Of a stretch of 64,000 nucleotides of DNA, positions 1 to 11,221 are shown one piece after another. The notes under the pieces are model-generated. The model searched no databases. It was given only the letters and a program-made list of their open reading frames with translations, and had not been told where the DNA came from. The position numbers and the translations under genes are program-made. Numbering within the stretch: position 1 is the first letter of the stretch; each line of letters starts with the position of its first letter. Source of the stretch: Rhineura floridana (lineage: Eukaryota > Chordata > Lepidosauria > Squamata > Rhineuridae); NCBI RefSeq assembly GCF_030035675.1, contig NC_084480.1, positions 2,021,501 to 2,085,500 on the forward strand, read 5' to 3'.

Positions 1-56
1 TCCTACCCGGAGGAAGGGCGGGGTATAAATCAAATAATAAATAAATAAACAAACAG
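1..56 (+). mobile_element. L2 3' tail
   Basis: GGAAGGGCGGGGTATAAATC followed by (AATA)n, the recurrent L2 terminus; the body lies left of the window. Confidence 0.75.
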
Positions 57-532
57 CACTGTGTTGTAAGTCATCAATTGGGAGGTGGTGACTTGTCATC
101 AAGGCCACCAAGAAGTTTATGGATGAGGTGTAATTCCCACCCAATTCCCTCTGATCTTTGGTCCAATAAAACTCCACTGGAATCAAAATAAAACAAAAGA
201 ATCCTCATGTACCCCCAGCAGAGGGCAGTGCAGGAGAGCCCTTTTGGCTGAGAGAATATGCTTCCTTTTATCCCTTGGCCAACAGTAAATGGTGCATGTA
301 TCCCAGCATCATTCTAAGATGTCTCAGAGCAGAGCACCAGACATGTCATGTGGCACAAATGAATGGAAAGGGCCTCTGATCTGCCCTTTTGCCTCTTCAG
401 GTGTTCAGAAGATTGTGAGGAAAAGAGGACTGTGTGTAGTTTGCTCCTGTGGTGGTGTAAAGTCTGTACGGGGAGGGGGGCTTGCTCATTTCCCCCACAC
501 AGAGAGGATACATGTGAGTTCCAGAGTCAGGA

Positions 533-670
533 GAGGCATTCAGGAGGCAGCTGGACAGCCATCTATCGGGAATGCTTTGATATGGATTCCTGCATTAAGC
601 AGGGGGTTGGACTGGATGGCCTTATAGGCCCCTTCCAACTCTACTATTCTATGATTCTGTGATTCTATGA
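533..670 (+). mobile_element. CR1 LINE 3' end
   Basis: GTTGGACTGGATGGCCTTAT box followed by ATTCTATG-type octamers, the CR1 3' hallmark. Confidence 0.85.
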
Positions 671-1639
671 ACCCAACCCATACCCTTTTCCAGCTTCTCC
701 ACATCGTCTGAAAGGTAGGCTCCCTTTGCCAGCAGAATTAGGGCATCTCCAGCATCCATCCTAAGCCAATTCTCAAGCTTAGTTTGGGATCCCCCTTAAG
801 GCCACGTTTATAGATATGCTAGCCCACTCAGGCTTGGGCTGAACATTCAGTGGGCTTTTCAAGTGTTTCAGTTGCCTGCTCAAAAAACCTCAAGGTCTTT
901 TGTTTCCTGACTGCTTGATAGGAACCCACAAAAAGTCCAGGTTTCTTTGCTGTTGCTGCCCCTTTTCTGCTGGCCACCCCACTTTCCTCCAAGTCAAAAT
1001 AGCCTTGCTTGGGGGGAGAGGGGAGGCTTACAGCCGGCCAAAGATAACAGAGGCCCCACACAAGGCTGCAAATGACGCACAGAATGTGATTTCCTGCCAA
1101 TCGATTGCAGGTTCATAGTTTCCTGATTAAACCCCAAGATCCCCAAGCAGGAAATGATATTATTTACAGTTAAAAGAGAGGGAAATTTCCAAGGCCTCCC
1201 TTGTCGGGAAGGGAATCCTGCACTGCATGTTACAGAATTATGAACTTTAGAAAGGGGTCTTTGAGGGAACAGGCACTTTGAGGTGAGGGGGGAGTTCACA
1301 CTGCAAGCTCCTCTCGGTTGCAGTGTTGTGCCCCCCCTCCTCAGGAGCCCCCATTCATTCATTTTGTTGTGTCTTTTCCGTTTGGTTTTACTTGACCATA
1401 TTGGAGAGATGCCTGCCATGGGCCATCATTTCCCCTCTTGTTTTGCTGTGTCTGATTAATTACTGGTGGTGGCTTTAACTGAAGTTAATGGATGTTTTTG
1501 TTATTATTGCAAACCACTTTGAGAGCTGTTGTAGTTTGAAAGATGGTGACAGCAGGCATGAGAGCGCGGAGCTTCAGCTGCAGCCTGCCTGGAACTCAAA
1601 GCACACCAACCTGAGATGTATATGAGACTGGGAGAGCTG
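671..1639. other. No gene recognised
   Basis: Unremarkable, mixed-composition sequence. The open frames on both strands lack family motifs, splice context and hydrophobic leaders. Confidence 0.5.
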
Positions 1640-2235
1640 TGTGGTCTTGGAGGGGTCAGTGGAAGGTTTCCTGCCTCTATACCACAGAGTGCTGTTTCTG
1701 GAAAAACTGGACCAGGCCACAGTCAAACAGGCATTCATAACATCCAAGTTGTTGCAACATGGTCTACATGGGGCTGCCTTTGAAGACTGTTCAGAAAGTA
1801 CAATTGGTGGAAAATACAGCAATGAGGCTGCTAAGAACTACCATGGCTGCCCGCTTCTTTCAAGGAAGAATTCCAAGGGCTGGTTTTGACCTTAAAAGTC
1901 CTAAATGGTTAGGAACTAGGATAGCTGGGATACAGCTTGCCCCTACGCAAATCTGTCTGCATACTGACGTCTTCTTTTGAGGCCCTGCCTAAAATGACTC
2001 CACTTTCTGAGGTGAAGAGGGTGATGACAAGAGACGGGGCCTTCTTGCTTGTGGTGCCTCATCTCTGGAATCCCACCCCTCCTTCATCACCCATCAGGCT
2101 TCCTCTTTTATAGGAGGCAACTGAAAATACCATTTTTCATTTGCTTTTATTGGAGTTTGATGAGTGATGTTGAAGTTGACTTGGTGACTGCTGTTACCTG
2201 CTAATGTTGTGATTGGTTTTTACGCTGTTATTGAG
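1640..2235 (+). mobile_element. Old L2 LINE 3' portion
   Basis: Broken traces of the L2 C-terminus: a stretch close to the YVGLPLKTVRKLQL codons at 1757-1800, then the SVAAPRLWN equivalent near 2036-2075 and an L2-like UTR. Several frames are involved, so it is an old copy. Confidence 0.65.
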
Positions 2236-2883
2236 AAGACCTTGTGTGTAGGAGTGGGGCGTAAGAAATAAGAGGAAGCCCCTCACTTCCCCCACTCTCA
2301 TGGCACCAGGACAAAATCCTGCCACAAATTCTACACGTGGAGCAGTCCATCCTTCCACTCCAGATGACGCCCAACGTTCCCTGCTGTTGTTCCCCCAGCT
2401 TTGGGTGGGCCTGGAAGACCCCCATCGCAACTCACCTCAAGGGGGAAGTGTTTGGCTTTCTGTGTATGCAGCCGGCCCTGTTTGGCGGAGAGATCTGCCC
2501 AGATGGACCTCCAACTGCCTCCTCCTTGGTGCCTGACCTCCTGCTGTTGTCCCTTGGTTGCCAGGCGGCTGATCTGATGAGGTCACAGAGGAAGGAGGCT
2601 GATCACAGAACATGGGCTGCAAGAGCAAAGAGGCGCCCTCCCTTGAGTTATTGATTGATTTATTGGATGTCTTACCCCCTCACTCTTCGCCATAAAGTCC
2701 CAGGGCAGGCTGCAACAAAACAATGTTGTTTATTTCCAATCAAATAAAACCAATATATAGTGCAACCCCCCAAATACAATTTAACACAGAGAGTAAAGTT
2801 AGCCCCCCTAAACAAACACCTCAGCTCCCAGAAGGCCAGGATAAAGAGGTGGTGTGCTGACCCAGATGTTACTGGATCAAAAA
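2236..2883. other. No gene recognised; possible degraded LINE tail near 2650-2780
   Basis: Around 2655-2780, sequence resembling an antisense LINE 3' UTR (cacccctcactcttcgcc, then CAAATAAAACC) can be seen. The rest is unassigned. Confidence 0.4.
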
Positions 2884-3105
2884 GATGGACTGCCTTCAAG
2901 TCGATCCCGACTTACGGCAACCCTATGAAAAGGGTTTTCATGGTAAGCGGTATTCAGAGGGGGTTTCCCATTGCCTCCCTCTGAGGCTGAGAGGCAGTGA
3001 CTGGCCCAAGGTCACCCAGTGAGCTTCATGGCTGTGTGGGGATTCGAACCCTGGTCTCCCAGGTTGCAGTCCAACACTCTAACCACTACGCCACACTGAC
3101 TCTCA
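2884..3105 (-). mobile_element. tRNA-derived SINE with BovB tail
   Basis: Minus-strand SINE. The head holds a B-box-like GGGATTCGAACCC and an A-box-like region at 3075-3104, and the tail at 2884-2930 copies the BovB 3' end (tcgatcccgacttacggcaa). This is the Sauria-SINE type of arrangement. Confidence 0.85.
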
Positions 3106-3954
3106 CTGGATCAAAAAGGGGGCAGGAAGAACACTTGATGAAATCATTATCTCATCCCTTTAGGAAAGGAAGGTCCCAGGGCCGCTGGTTAATCAGCTCT
3201 CAAGGGGGAAGTGGAATGTCTGGAGGGGGCCAGTGGGCAGATGGATCATCTGCCTCATAAAGACATGTCTACAGTCCAATGAGTTAGCTTTGCCAAAATC
3301 CCCTTGGAAATAATAAGCCAAGTCGGCCACGCAGACAGAAAGCTCCCCTGGGCCTTCAGCAAGGCAGACATCAACTGAATCCTTTGAAAGCCGGACTGAT
3401 TTCATTTTCAAACAGCGCTTTTTATTTCCAAGTTGGCGAGTTTAGGACTGCAGCCTTAAATGGGTTATGTGTGTTTTACGTTTTGAAGAAAGACATGTGT
3501 GAGGTCATCATCCAGAGGAGCGCTGTTAGCTGTCCTCCGTGTTACAGAGGCCTAACAGGGCTCCAACCAGAAGTCAGGCATTTAGGATCACCAGCCCCGT
3601 GCTATGCAACATTCTTCCGGCAGAGATGCAGCAGGGCACCCTGGCTAGTGACTTCCAGGCATCTCATGAAGACCTGTTCAGTAGACAGCCTTATGTAACT
3701 GTTAACGTTTTTTGATTGGCTAGTCATTTTAATGATTTCTCTTTTACAGTTTTTATATTTTATTGTGTATATTGTTGTATGCCGCCATGTTATATGACTT
3801 GGTGATATATAAATACTTTTTATGAATAAATAAAGATATAGGTTTATAAAATTATGACTGGTCTCTGTGCCGCAGAGAGTGAATAGGGAAAAAATTCTCT
3901 TTCTCAGACTATTTAAATGGCATCTCCATGAAGAGAGGCAAGTGTGTCCACCGA
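3106..3954. other. No gene recognised
   Basis: Contains an AT-rich stretch at 3720-3855 that looks like a LINE tail (ATGAATAAATAAAG). Nothing coding was recognised. Confidence 0.4.
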
Positions 3955-4260
3955 GGGGCCAGCTGGTCCTCGGGGGCAACTGCAAGAGAGTGGGGGTGTT
4001 CCCTTCCCATAGGGGCATCTGGTTGTCCATGGTTGGAAAGGGGATGCTGGACTACATTGGCCTTTGTCTCACCCAGCAGTGTGTCTCTTATAAAAGTTTA
4101 GACGTATTCCTGGGGGATAGTTTTCCAACAGTCATTGGCCGTGACTGTAAAATGGCTAAATGGAACCTCCAGGTTCAGTGGCAGTCTACCTCACTGGCCA
4201 ATGTGCTAGTCAAGGTGGAACTTTGGTCTAATCCAGCAGGGCGCTTATTATTTTCTTAAC
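3955..4260 (+). mobile_element. Two CR1-like 3' fragments in tandem
   Basis: GGATGCTGGACTACATTGGC at about 4042 and TGGTCTAATCCAGCAGGGCG at about 4215 are diverged forms of the CR1 end seen cleanly at 16095-16145. Octamer tails are lost. Confidence 0.55.
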
Positions 4261-4769
4261 ATGTGCAACTTGTTGTGATGGCCCCTGCCATCAATGGTTT
4301 TTTAAAGGCTTTGATAAACTGGTAGGAGAAATGGCCAGCCTGGACTTGATGGCCTGTGAAGTGCACTGTCTCCAGAGCTCATACTCGAGAAGACTGCTTA
4401 ACATACTTTGAGCAACTCCTTGTCCTCCTCCCCTCTCTTATTCACCAGCAGGGGGCTTAAAGTATGACCCAAAGGTGGATTCTTCTGCTTCCCCCAGATT
4501 TCCAAGGCAAGCATAGGGTTGAGCTAGGATTTCTCCCTCCCCCCCCCCGGATGTGAATGCAGAGCCATTCTGCAGTGGTTATTCTGGATAAATTGACCCA
4601 TTCCTGAATTTAAGATGGTTTACATGCCAACATCTAGTGATGGGAAAATACACAGATGCAAAGATTGCAACCTGTTTGTGAGCACTCTGGGGGCCACTGT
4701 GTGACCACCTTTGGGTGGGAGAATGCTGAGCCTGGTGGTTCATTGGTCTTCCCCAACATGGCAACACTT

Positions 4770-4848
4770 AGGTTGCTTCCAGATGACTTGTTAATTGACC
4801 ATTCTTCCTAATTTGTTTGCAAGGGGATTTGACGACATTGGCTATTAT
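4770..4848 (+). mobile_element. Fragment of a TIR-ended MITE family (copy A)
   Basis: Begins GGTTGCTTCCAGATGACTTG like the other copies (9963, 10682) and is cut off by the hairpin element at 4849. Confidence 0.45.
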
Positions 4849-5027
4849 GGCTGTGTACACACTGTACATTTAAAGCACATGGCTTCCCCCCAAGAATCCT
4901 GGAAACTGTAGTTTGTTAAGGGTGCTGGGCACTGTAGCTCTGTGAGGGGTAAACTGCAGCTCCCAGGATTCTCTAGGGGAAGCCATGTACTTTAAATGTG
5001 CTTGAAATGTATGGTGTGTACGCAGCC
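4849..5027. mobile_element. Palindromic MITE
   Basis: Ends GGCTGTGTACACAC and GTGTGTACGCAGCC are inverted repeats with one mismatch. Longer arms carrying AAAGCACATGGCTTCCC and GGGGAAGCCATGTACTTT pair over most of the 179 bp. No coding capacity, so non-autonomous. Confidence 0.75.
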
Positions 5028-5265
5028 TTAATAAGCGTTCATTCTCATCTGTTTTTAGGGAGTTTAGGCAGCATTGCGGCAAAGCAAATATTATCCCACA
5101 CCTTCCAGTTTCTCATCACTTTCTTTATTAGAAAAAGTCTGTTCTTTGGGGGAAATGGTTTTGTTGCACAAGAGCTCTTAATCAGCTATGATTGCACAAT
5201 CTGAACTTGCCAGTATGTGATTGAATCCCATTGGAAAATAGCAAGTCTGGAAGTGCCCTCAGCTT
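5028..5265 (+). mobile_element. TIR-ended MITE family (copy B)
   Basis: Shares AAGCGTTCATTCTCATCTG, a central AAAAAGTCTGTTCTTTGGG and the end GTCTGGAAGTGCCCTCAG with the copy at 9963-10190. Confidence 0.6.
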
Positions 5266-5349
5266 TCTGCATTAACCTCTTAGTGGCAGGAAGAGAGAAG
5301 CCAGGAGCAGTGATTTAAGCAGAACCAGGGCTGTGAATCTGAGCTGGAG

Positions 5350-5645
5350 GGCTGCCTTCAAGTTGATCCTGACTTATGGCAACCCTAGGAATACGGTTTT
5401 CATGCTAAGCGGTATCCAGAGGGGGTTTACCATTGCCTCCCTCTGAGGTAGTCCTCCCCAGCTGGCCAGGGCCTGCTCAGCTTGCCACGGCTGCACAGGT
5501 GGCAGGGCACGTCACCCCTGAGCCACTCCCTGTGGGGTGATCTTTAGCTGGCCCTTGACGCCCAGGAGCCATGAGCGGGGATTTGAACTCACAGACTCTG
5601 GACTCCCAGCCAGGCTCTCCTCCCCACTGGGCTATACCAGTCTGA
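5350..5645 (-). mobile_element. tRNA-derived SINE with BovB tail (long-body type)
   Basis: Minus-strand relative of the copy at 9021-9407: the same middle (GGTGATCTTTAGCTGGCCCT on this strand) and a BovB-like tail at 5350-5395. Confidence 0.8.
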
Positions 5646-6754
5646 GCTACATGCACATAGTCAAGCCATGCGCTGTTCATGTTCCACAGGGCCACTTGGG
5701 AAGGAGGGGGTTGATTTGGGCAGGCAGCCACCAAGATGGCCGAGTCTTGTGGCATTTGTGAAGTGGCCTCTCTGCTTTTCTTTTTACTGGCTTACTTACT
5801 TCTCGGAGGGAGACCCGTCTGATTTCTGCTCTGTAGCCGCAAATGGGCAATAAGGACATTTACAAGGGAGGGTTGCCATTTTCTTCCCACGAACAGCACT
5901 GGTAAGGCATGCTTGGATTCTGACAAGCTCTTTATGGATGTGTGGCTGGAAATACAGCTGCTATGAATGTCACCCAATTTAAGGCATTTCATTAAGGGCT
6001 AGACAGCTCACAAGGCAACTTGAGGCTTTGATTTGTGGCCCTGAGTGAGCATTATAGCTGTTCCTTACAAGGCACACTCCAAAAGCCAGTTCCTGTATAG
6101 AGCAGGGATTATGTAAAGTGCCCACCTTGAATGGTGCAGCAAGAAGCAAAATCTGATTCTCTTTTGCTTAAATGTACAAGTGTTAAGGGAGAATGGCTGA
6201 TTTACAGTGAAAGGGGTTGGTAATCAACGTACTTAGCAGGAGGTGTTATTATAACTCAGTTTGCTTGAGCATGCCCTGTGCGCTCTCCTGGACCCAATCC
6301 AAGGTGCTCACGCCAGTGTTTTAAGCCCCAAATGACTTAGACCACAAATATCTGAGGCTGTGGGCACACCAGTCACTTCAAAAGCAGCAAGAATGGTTTT
6401 TCTGGCTGCATTTTGAAGTGACTCTGCTGGACACACCTTCCTTCCCCCACTGCTGACATCAGATCTTTCAGGACCACCCACAGCAAAGCGTTGGGCCAAT
6501 CACTGTCTCTGCCTGAGCCTATGGCATAGCATTTCCATTGGCCACACCTGGAGGGGCAATGGGTTGATCTCCCAATCAGTTGCAAAATCTGTCTGAAGCT
6601 GAATAATAACAAAAAGTTCATTCTAGCGGATCCGACCATGTTTTAGGGTTAAAAGGGGTGGGGTTTGACTAGTGTTGTATGCCCCCAGTTTTAGAAAAGA
6701 GAGGTGGAGATGTGCTGGAACGGGCACAACAATGTGTGTGTCTCCACCCTGAGA
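5646..6754. other. No gene recognised
   Basis: Mixed-composition sequence with no family motif, array or clear repeat end that I can name. Confidence 0.5.
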
Positions 6755-7033
6755 GATTGTCTCCTTCCCCACAGACCCTCTCAGGTGTTAAGATCAGCAG
6801 AGGAGGCCCTTTTGATAGTTCCGCCTCCCTCAGAAGTTCTTGGGATGGTGACCCAGGAGAGGGCCTTCTCTGTGGCAGCTCCTCAGCAGTGCTACTCCAT
6901 CTCCACAGAGGTGTGCCTTTTGTACCAGGGCCTTTGGCACCCGCGATGCATGTTTCCAGGACCCATCCTATTCCTGTAATTGAAATGTGTTTTAATATTG
7001 AATTTTAAACTGTTGTAACCCACAGGTACTACT
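6755..7033 (+). mobile_element. L2 fragment split by a solo LTR (left part)
   Basis: Decayed version of the L2 C-terminus and 3' UTR (WNSLP-type region at about 6840-6890, then TTTTAATATTGAATTTTAAA). The same UTR recurs at 38445-38600. A solo LTR follows at 7034, and a trinucleotide-rich tail resumes after it. Confidence 0.65.
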
Positions 7034-7602
7034 TGTCATGGCCCCGTCAGAGGACTCCTCAGATGAGGATGACTCGGGAGTAACAGCAGCAGACCCAGGA
7101 GCAGCAGGAGACATGGAGGAGCCTCCTGAGAATCCAGCTCCTTCTGCCCCTCAGCTGCAGAGCACCCCAGGGACAGCAGAGGCCCTGCAGCCAGACACAG
7201 ACAATGAACAGGATACTCCCGCCTCACCTGCAGAACGTAGACAGCAGAAGGTCAGGCAGAAGAGAGGCAGGCCTGTCTCCTTAAGGCCCAAACACTGAGG
7301 GCTCACACCTGCTGTCCATCCTGCTCTTTATAAGGCACACCTTGGCTGCAGCCTGTTGCTGACTGCAACGTCAGGCGTGGCTTTGTGTAGACCTAGTTTC
7401 CCTGCAGCATCTCTTTGACTGACCTCCTTGGCAATTGATCCTGGACCTCCACTGACCTCGCTTCTGGACTGACTCGGCAAGTACGCTTCGGATAGGCCTG
7501 GCAGATTTACAACCCGGCTGCTGGCTAAGGACTTTCCTTCCCTGCCAAAGACCCAGGAATTTCTAGCCCCCCCTGGCACTGCTGATGCAGTGTAGAGCTG
7601 AC

Positions 7603-7603
<1 letters not shown>
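7034..7603 (+). mobile_element. Solo LTR (fossil LTR element, family not assigned)
   Basis: About 570 bp beginning TGTCA and ending TGACA, flanked by CTACT and CTGCT (4 of 5 match, a likely target duplication). It contains a TATA-like CTTTATAAGG box near 7325. No internal coding region accompanies it. It contains a glutamate- and proline-rich open frame at 7038-7298. Confidence 0.65.
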
Positions 7604-7638
<35 letters not shown>

Positions 7639-7675
7639 ACTACTACTACTAGTAATACTAGTAATAATAATAATA
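7604..7675 (+). repeat. Trinucleotide run (CTG)n (CTA)n (AAT)n
   Basis: Continuous trinucleotide tract that changes from CTG through CTA to AAT units. It probably grew from the tail of the L2 split by the LTR. Confidence 0.85.
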
Positions 7676-7756
7676 GGTGCAGGCTACCATTCTTGTAGCA
7701 AATGCTAGATATTAGGGGTACTTGGTAACCCATTGGCTCTTTTGGACATAGACGCA

Positions 7757-7868
7757 TAGAACAGAATCATAGAATCATCAAGTTGGAAGGGGCCTATAAG
7801 GCCATCAGGTCCAACCCCCTGCTTAATGCAGTAATCCAAATTAAAGCATTCCCCGACAGGCGCCTGTA
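7757..7868 (-). mobile_element. CR1 LINE 3' end
   Basis: Reverse complement of the CR1 terminus: CATAGAATC octamers, then AAGTTGGAAGGGGCCTATAA. Confidence 0.85.
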
Positions 7869-8669
7869 ATTTGGTAATTTGGGAGTGGGACTAGGTTAGA
7901 ATTTCTCCACTAGATGTCCCGTGGTCCAGAGCACTCCAGCCTTCCTTTGCCCATCCAAGACAGACTCTTCCAGAAAGGGATGCACATCCCTTCTCTTTCA
8001 GCCATGTGAATCAGTGTGGAAAGGTCACACTGGTAGTGCCACCCTAAGGTGGGGTGGTCTACATCCGTGACGTGGACCCAAAGACCATCAGTTCCCATCT
8101 TCTCCTGTGAGTCAAGCCCCACCACAAGCTCTTCAACCAGACCCTGAACAGAAGGTGCCCAGACTGCTGCAGCTGACTCAGTTGTGCCAAACAGGCATAC
8201 ATGCCTGGCTTTCCCTGCCCAGGGACCTCTGAGCAAATGTGTGTGTTTTTCCCTCCAGCAGGCCAAATTGCACCTTCCCTCTGCAACTGTTCCACCCTGC
8301 CCAACCTGTGCCTGCCCATGCCTGCCCATCCCTGCCCATCTCTGCCCCTGACTCCCTGCCAAGTGCTTTCCATACGAGAAGAGCTCCTTTTGCCAAGAAA
8401 AAAGACCCCGGGATGATCAAAGATTGACAGGCAGCCGGATGGGGCAAGGGACTGGCTGGCTGAGGAAGGATCAAGTGCGAACATGCCATGGGGGCTCGCT
8501 CAGGCAGAGAGAGAGGGAGGGAGAGCCACCATGAAGCATCCGTGTAGGGAAGATTTGGGTCAGAAGCCTGAGAATCAGGCCACAGGATCCTGTTGGGATT
8601 CTTATAAAATGAAATGTGAGACAGGAGATTTGGCAAAGATTGTGAAAGTCAGTCATCACCAGCTTGGGA
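7869..8669. other. No gene recognised; short CCCATGCCTG repeat at about 8310-8350
   Basis: The overlapping open frames here come from a C-rich stretch with direct repeats of TGCCCATGCC/TGCCCATCCC at about 8311-8346. No motif supports a gene. Confidence 0.5.
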
Positions 8670-8837
8670 CTATGCCACTTGCCCACGGCTGCACAGGTGG
8701 CAGGGCACGTAATCCCTGAGCCATTCCCTGTGGGGTGATCTTTAGCTGGCCCTTGATGCCCAGGAGACACGAGCGGGGATTTGAACTCACAGACTCTGGA
8801 CTCCCAGCCAGGCTCTCCTCCCCACTGGGCTATGGCA
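8670..8837 (-). mobile_element. SINE, head part of the long-body type
   Basis: Matches the tRNA-like head and middle of the SINE at 9021-9407 in reverse; the BovB tail is missing. Confidence 0.75.
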
Positions 8838-9020
8838 GCTGTAAGTTGTATAGGGGGGAAATGCTAATAAGGTGTACCTGCAGGGCAAAGGAATACTCTC
8901 CAATAATAGAAAATGTTTGTTTAGGGGGAATGTATAGAACATACTGTTGGGTGAGTGCCATGGGAACACAGCAAGATGCCTTGCATTGAATCAGACCTGA
9001 TGGCCTTTCTGGCTCTGTAT

Positions 9021-9407
9021 TCTATAGCCCAGTGCGGAGGAGAGCCTGGCTGGGAGTCCAGAGTCTGTGAGTTCAAATCCCCGCTCGTGTCTCCTGGGCG
9101 TAAAAAGGGCCGGCTAAAGATCACCCCCACAGGGAGTGGCTCAGGGGTTACGTGCCCTGCCACCCGTGCAGCTGTGGGCAAGCGGCATAGTCCCAAGGAG
9201 CCCAGTTGCCCCCCACCTGGCATTTGCGGACAAGGAAGGGGCTGGCTTGTGCAGCTGTGGCAAGCTGAGCAGGCCCTAGCCAGCTGGGGAGGACTAGCCT
9301 CTGAGGCAGGCAATGGGAACCCCCCTCTGAATACCGCTTACCATGAAAACTCTATTCAGAGGGTGGCCATAAGTCGGGATTGACTTGAAGGCAGTCCATT
9401 TCCATTT
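9021..9407 (+). mobile_element. tRNA-derived SINE with BovB tail (long-body, most complete copy)
   Basis: The tRNA-like head carries GAGTTCAAATCCCCGC (B-box-like). A body of about 250 bp follows, then AATACCGCTTACCATGAAAA and the BovB tail GGCCATAAGTCGGGATTGAC. Three relatives lie within 4 kb. Confidence 0.85.
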
Positions 9408-9420
9408 TTCATTGTCCACA

Positions 9421-9558
9421 CCACTGTTCTTCAACCTTGGCTCCCCAGAAGATGACAAACTCTAACTCCCATCATCCTTGACCATTGACCATGTTGTCTG
9501 GAGTCAATGGGAGTTGCAGTCCAACAACATCTGGGGACCCAAGGCTGAAGAACAGTGG
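9421..9558. mobile_element. Palindromic MITE
   Basis: Terminal CCACTGTTCTTCAACCTTGG pairs with CCAAGGCTGAAGAACAGTGG (19 of 20), and the arms extend inward through AACTCCCATCA. 138 bp, no coding capacity. Confidence 0.8.
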
Positions 9559-9561
9559 CCT

Positions 9562-9690
9562 ACACTGGCTGGCAACAGCTCCCCAGGCTTTCAGGCAGGG
9601 GACATTCCCAGCCCTCCCTGGAGATGCCAGCCGGGATTGAACATGGGGCCTTCTGCATGCCAAGCAGGTGTTCTGCCCAGAACTTCCACT
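9562..9690 (-). mobile_element. tRNA-derived SINE fragment
   Basis: Minus-strand copy of the family seen best at 57909-58088: GGGATTGAACATGGGGCC is its B-box region, and CTCCCCAGGCTTTCAGGCAG its body. Confidence 0.7.
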
Positions 9691-9962
9691 CTCGCACTTC
9701 CACGGGCAAATGGGTGTAGCCTGCTTTCCACCCCAGAGCAAAGAGGGCCCCCTGCACAGCGTGCTAGTCTGCGGAGCACAGTGCACCCTGACAGTCATCC
9801 AAGCCTGCATTCTAGTCAGTTATTCTTTCTGCTGATAATGTCTATCAAGGAAAACTCAAATCCTCTCCTTTTAGGGAGAGCAGGCTTGTAGTCTGATGTA
9901 GAGCAAGAGGACTCGTGAGGGAGGGAGGTTTTATGCATCCGTTTCAAACTGACATGAAGACT

Positions 9963-10190
9963 CAGGCTGCTCAGACAACCTATTTATTGAGCGTTCATTC
10001 TTATTTGTTTCCAGGAGGTTATATGGCATTGTATCCCATCACTTTCCAGGCCATTGCCCCATAACTGTCCTTATTGTAAAAAGTCTGATCTTTCGCAGGG
10101 AAGTGCGATTGTTGCACAACTGTGCCAAATCAACTGCAACTGCACGAGTTAAATCGCACCTGAAAATAGGAACAATCTGGAAGCACCCTT
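9963..10190 (+). mobile_element. TIR-ended MITE family (copy C)
   Basis: Starts AGGCTGCTCAGACAACC and ends AATCTGGAAGCACCCTT, imperfect inverted repeats. It is AT-rich inside, with no open frame. Shares body sequence with copies at 5028, 10682 and 39655. Confidence 0.65.
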
Positions 10191-10680
10191 AGGGTGCTCC
10201 TGGATGGGGGCTTAATTTGCAAACTAGTCATTGGCAACAGGCTTAAAAAAAAACTGAATTAAATGCGTGGGGGGAGGCACTGGCATTATGATGGCAACAG
10301 CACTGTGTGGGTGCTGCCAAAAACCTGAATGTCTGAAAAGCGTCCACCTGGGAGTACCCTCAGGGAACAATCGTTGCCAGGCAGACAGACAGACAGATGC
10401 CCAGGAGAGGGTGAGGATCACTTTCCAGGGACTCTTAAACAGCAGAATTGAGTGAGTGTGGGATGTATATAATGCAGAAAAGATATCCAGTTCTGATATT
10501 AAATTAGAAAAAAAATAGACATATTGCGAAAGGAAAATTGCCAAGAAGGTCTAAACCTCAATTCCCAAGTTCACTTTTGAAGAGGTGATTTTTAACATTT
10601 AATCAGTTCATCTGAAGATTTCTTATTTTTGCACATGTACAACATTCTCTCACACACATGATGATGGCTGAGATGTTTAC
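10191..10680. other. No gene recognised
   Basis: Holds a short CAGA run near 10381-10398. No motif or repeat end was recognised. Confidence 0.45.
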
Positions 10681-10681
10681 T

Positions 10682-11040
10682 ATGGGCTCCTCCAGATGAC
10701 CTGTTTATTGAGCATTCATCTTGGCTTGCTTGCAGAAATCTTACATGGTTAGACTATCTATGTCCAATCTTTATTATTTGTTCTGATTTGTTTAAGATAC
10801 GCAATAATGAGCATTCATCCTGATTTGCTTGTGTGGTGGTTATGCATCTTCCTGTTAATCATTCATTCCTCACACACTTTTCAGCACATTTTCCCTCACT
10901 TTCCTAACCACAAAAAAATCAGTTTGTTTTAAAAAAAGAGTGGATTTGTTGTTCTACAGCAACAGAGCGCTGTAATCCATTTTAATTGCACAAACCTAAA
11001 TTTCCAGTGTGCACTTGAATTGCTCCTGCAAAACACTGAC
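10682..11040 (+). mobile_element. TIR-ended MITE family (copy D, rearranged)
   Basis: CTCCTCCAGATGACCTGTTT start and a body with a repeated GAGCATTCATC segment (10710 and 10810), suggesting an internal duplication or two overlapping copies. Confidence 0.55.
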
Positions 11041-11221
11041 ACTGTGGAGGTGACCTACATGATTGGAAATGCTTAATAAGATGAGGCTCTGTTTGCTAAA
11101 CATCAGCTGTCACCACATCAGCAGCACATTCATAAGAAACATTAGCCATGTGAAACTGATGAAGCACAGCTACTTCCTTATGAATCCACAATGGAAAAGT
11201 GAATCATTTTTACGGAAGGAG

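Noticed and set aside
7038-7298. Acidic 86-codon protein as a host gene
   Set aside because: It lies wholly inside a solo LTR with TG...CA ends and lacks introns or a leader.
8178-8636. Overlapping 140-150 codon minus-strand frames
   Set aside because: Three frames are open together over a C-rich direct repeat, a composition effect.
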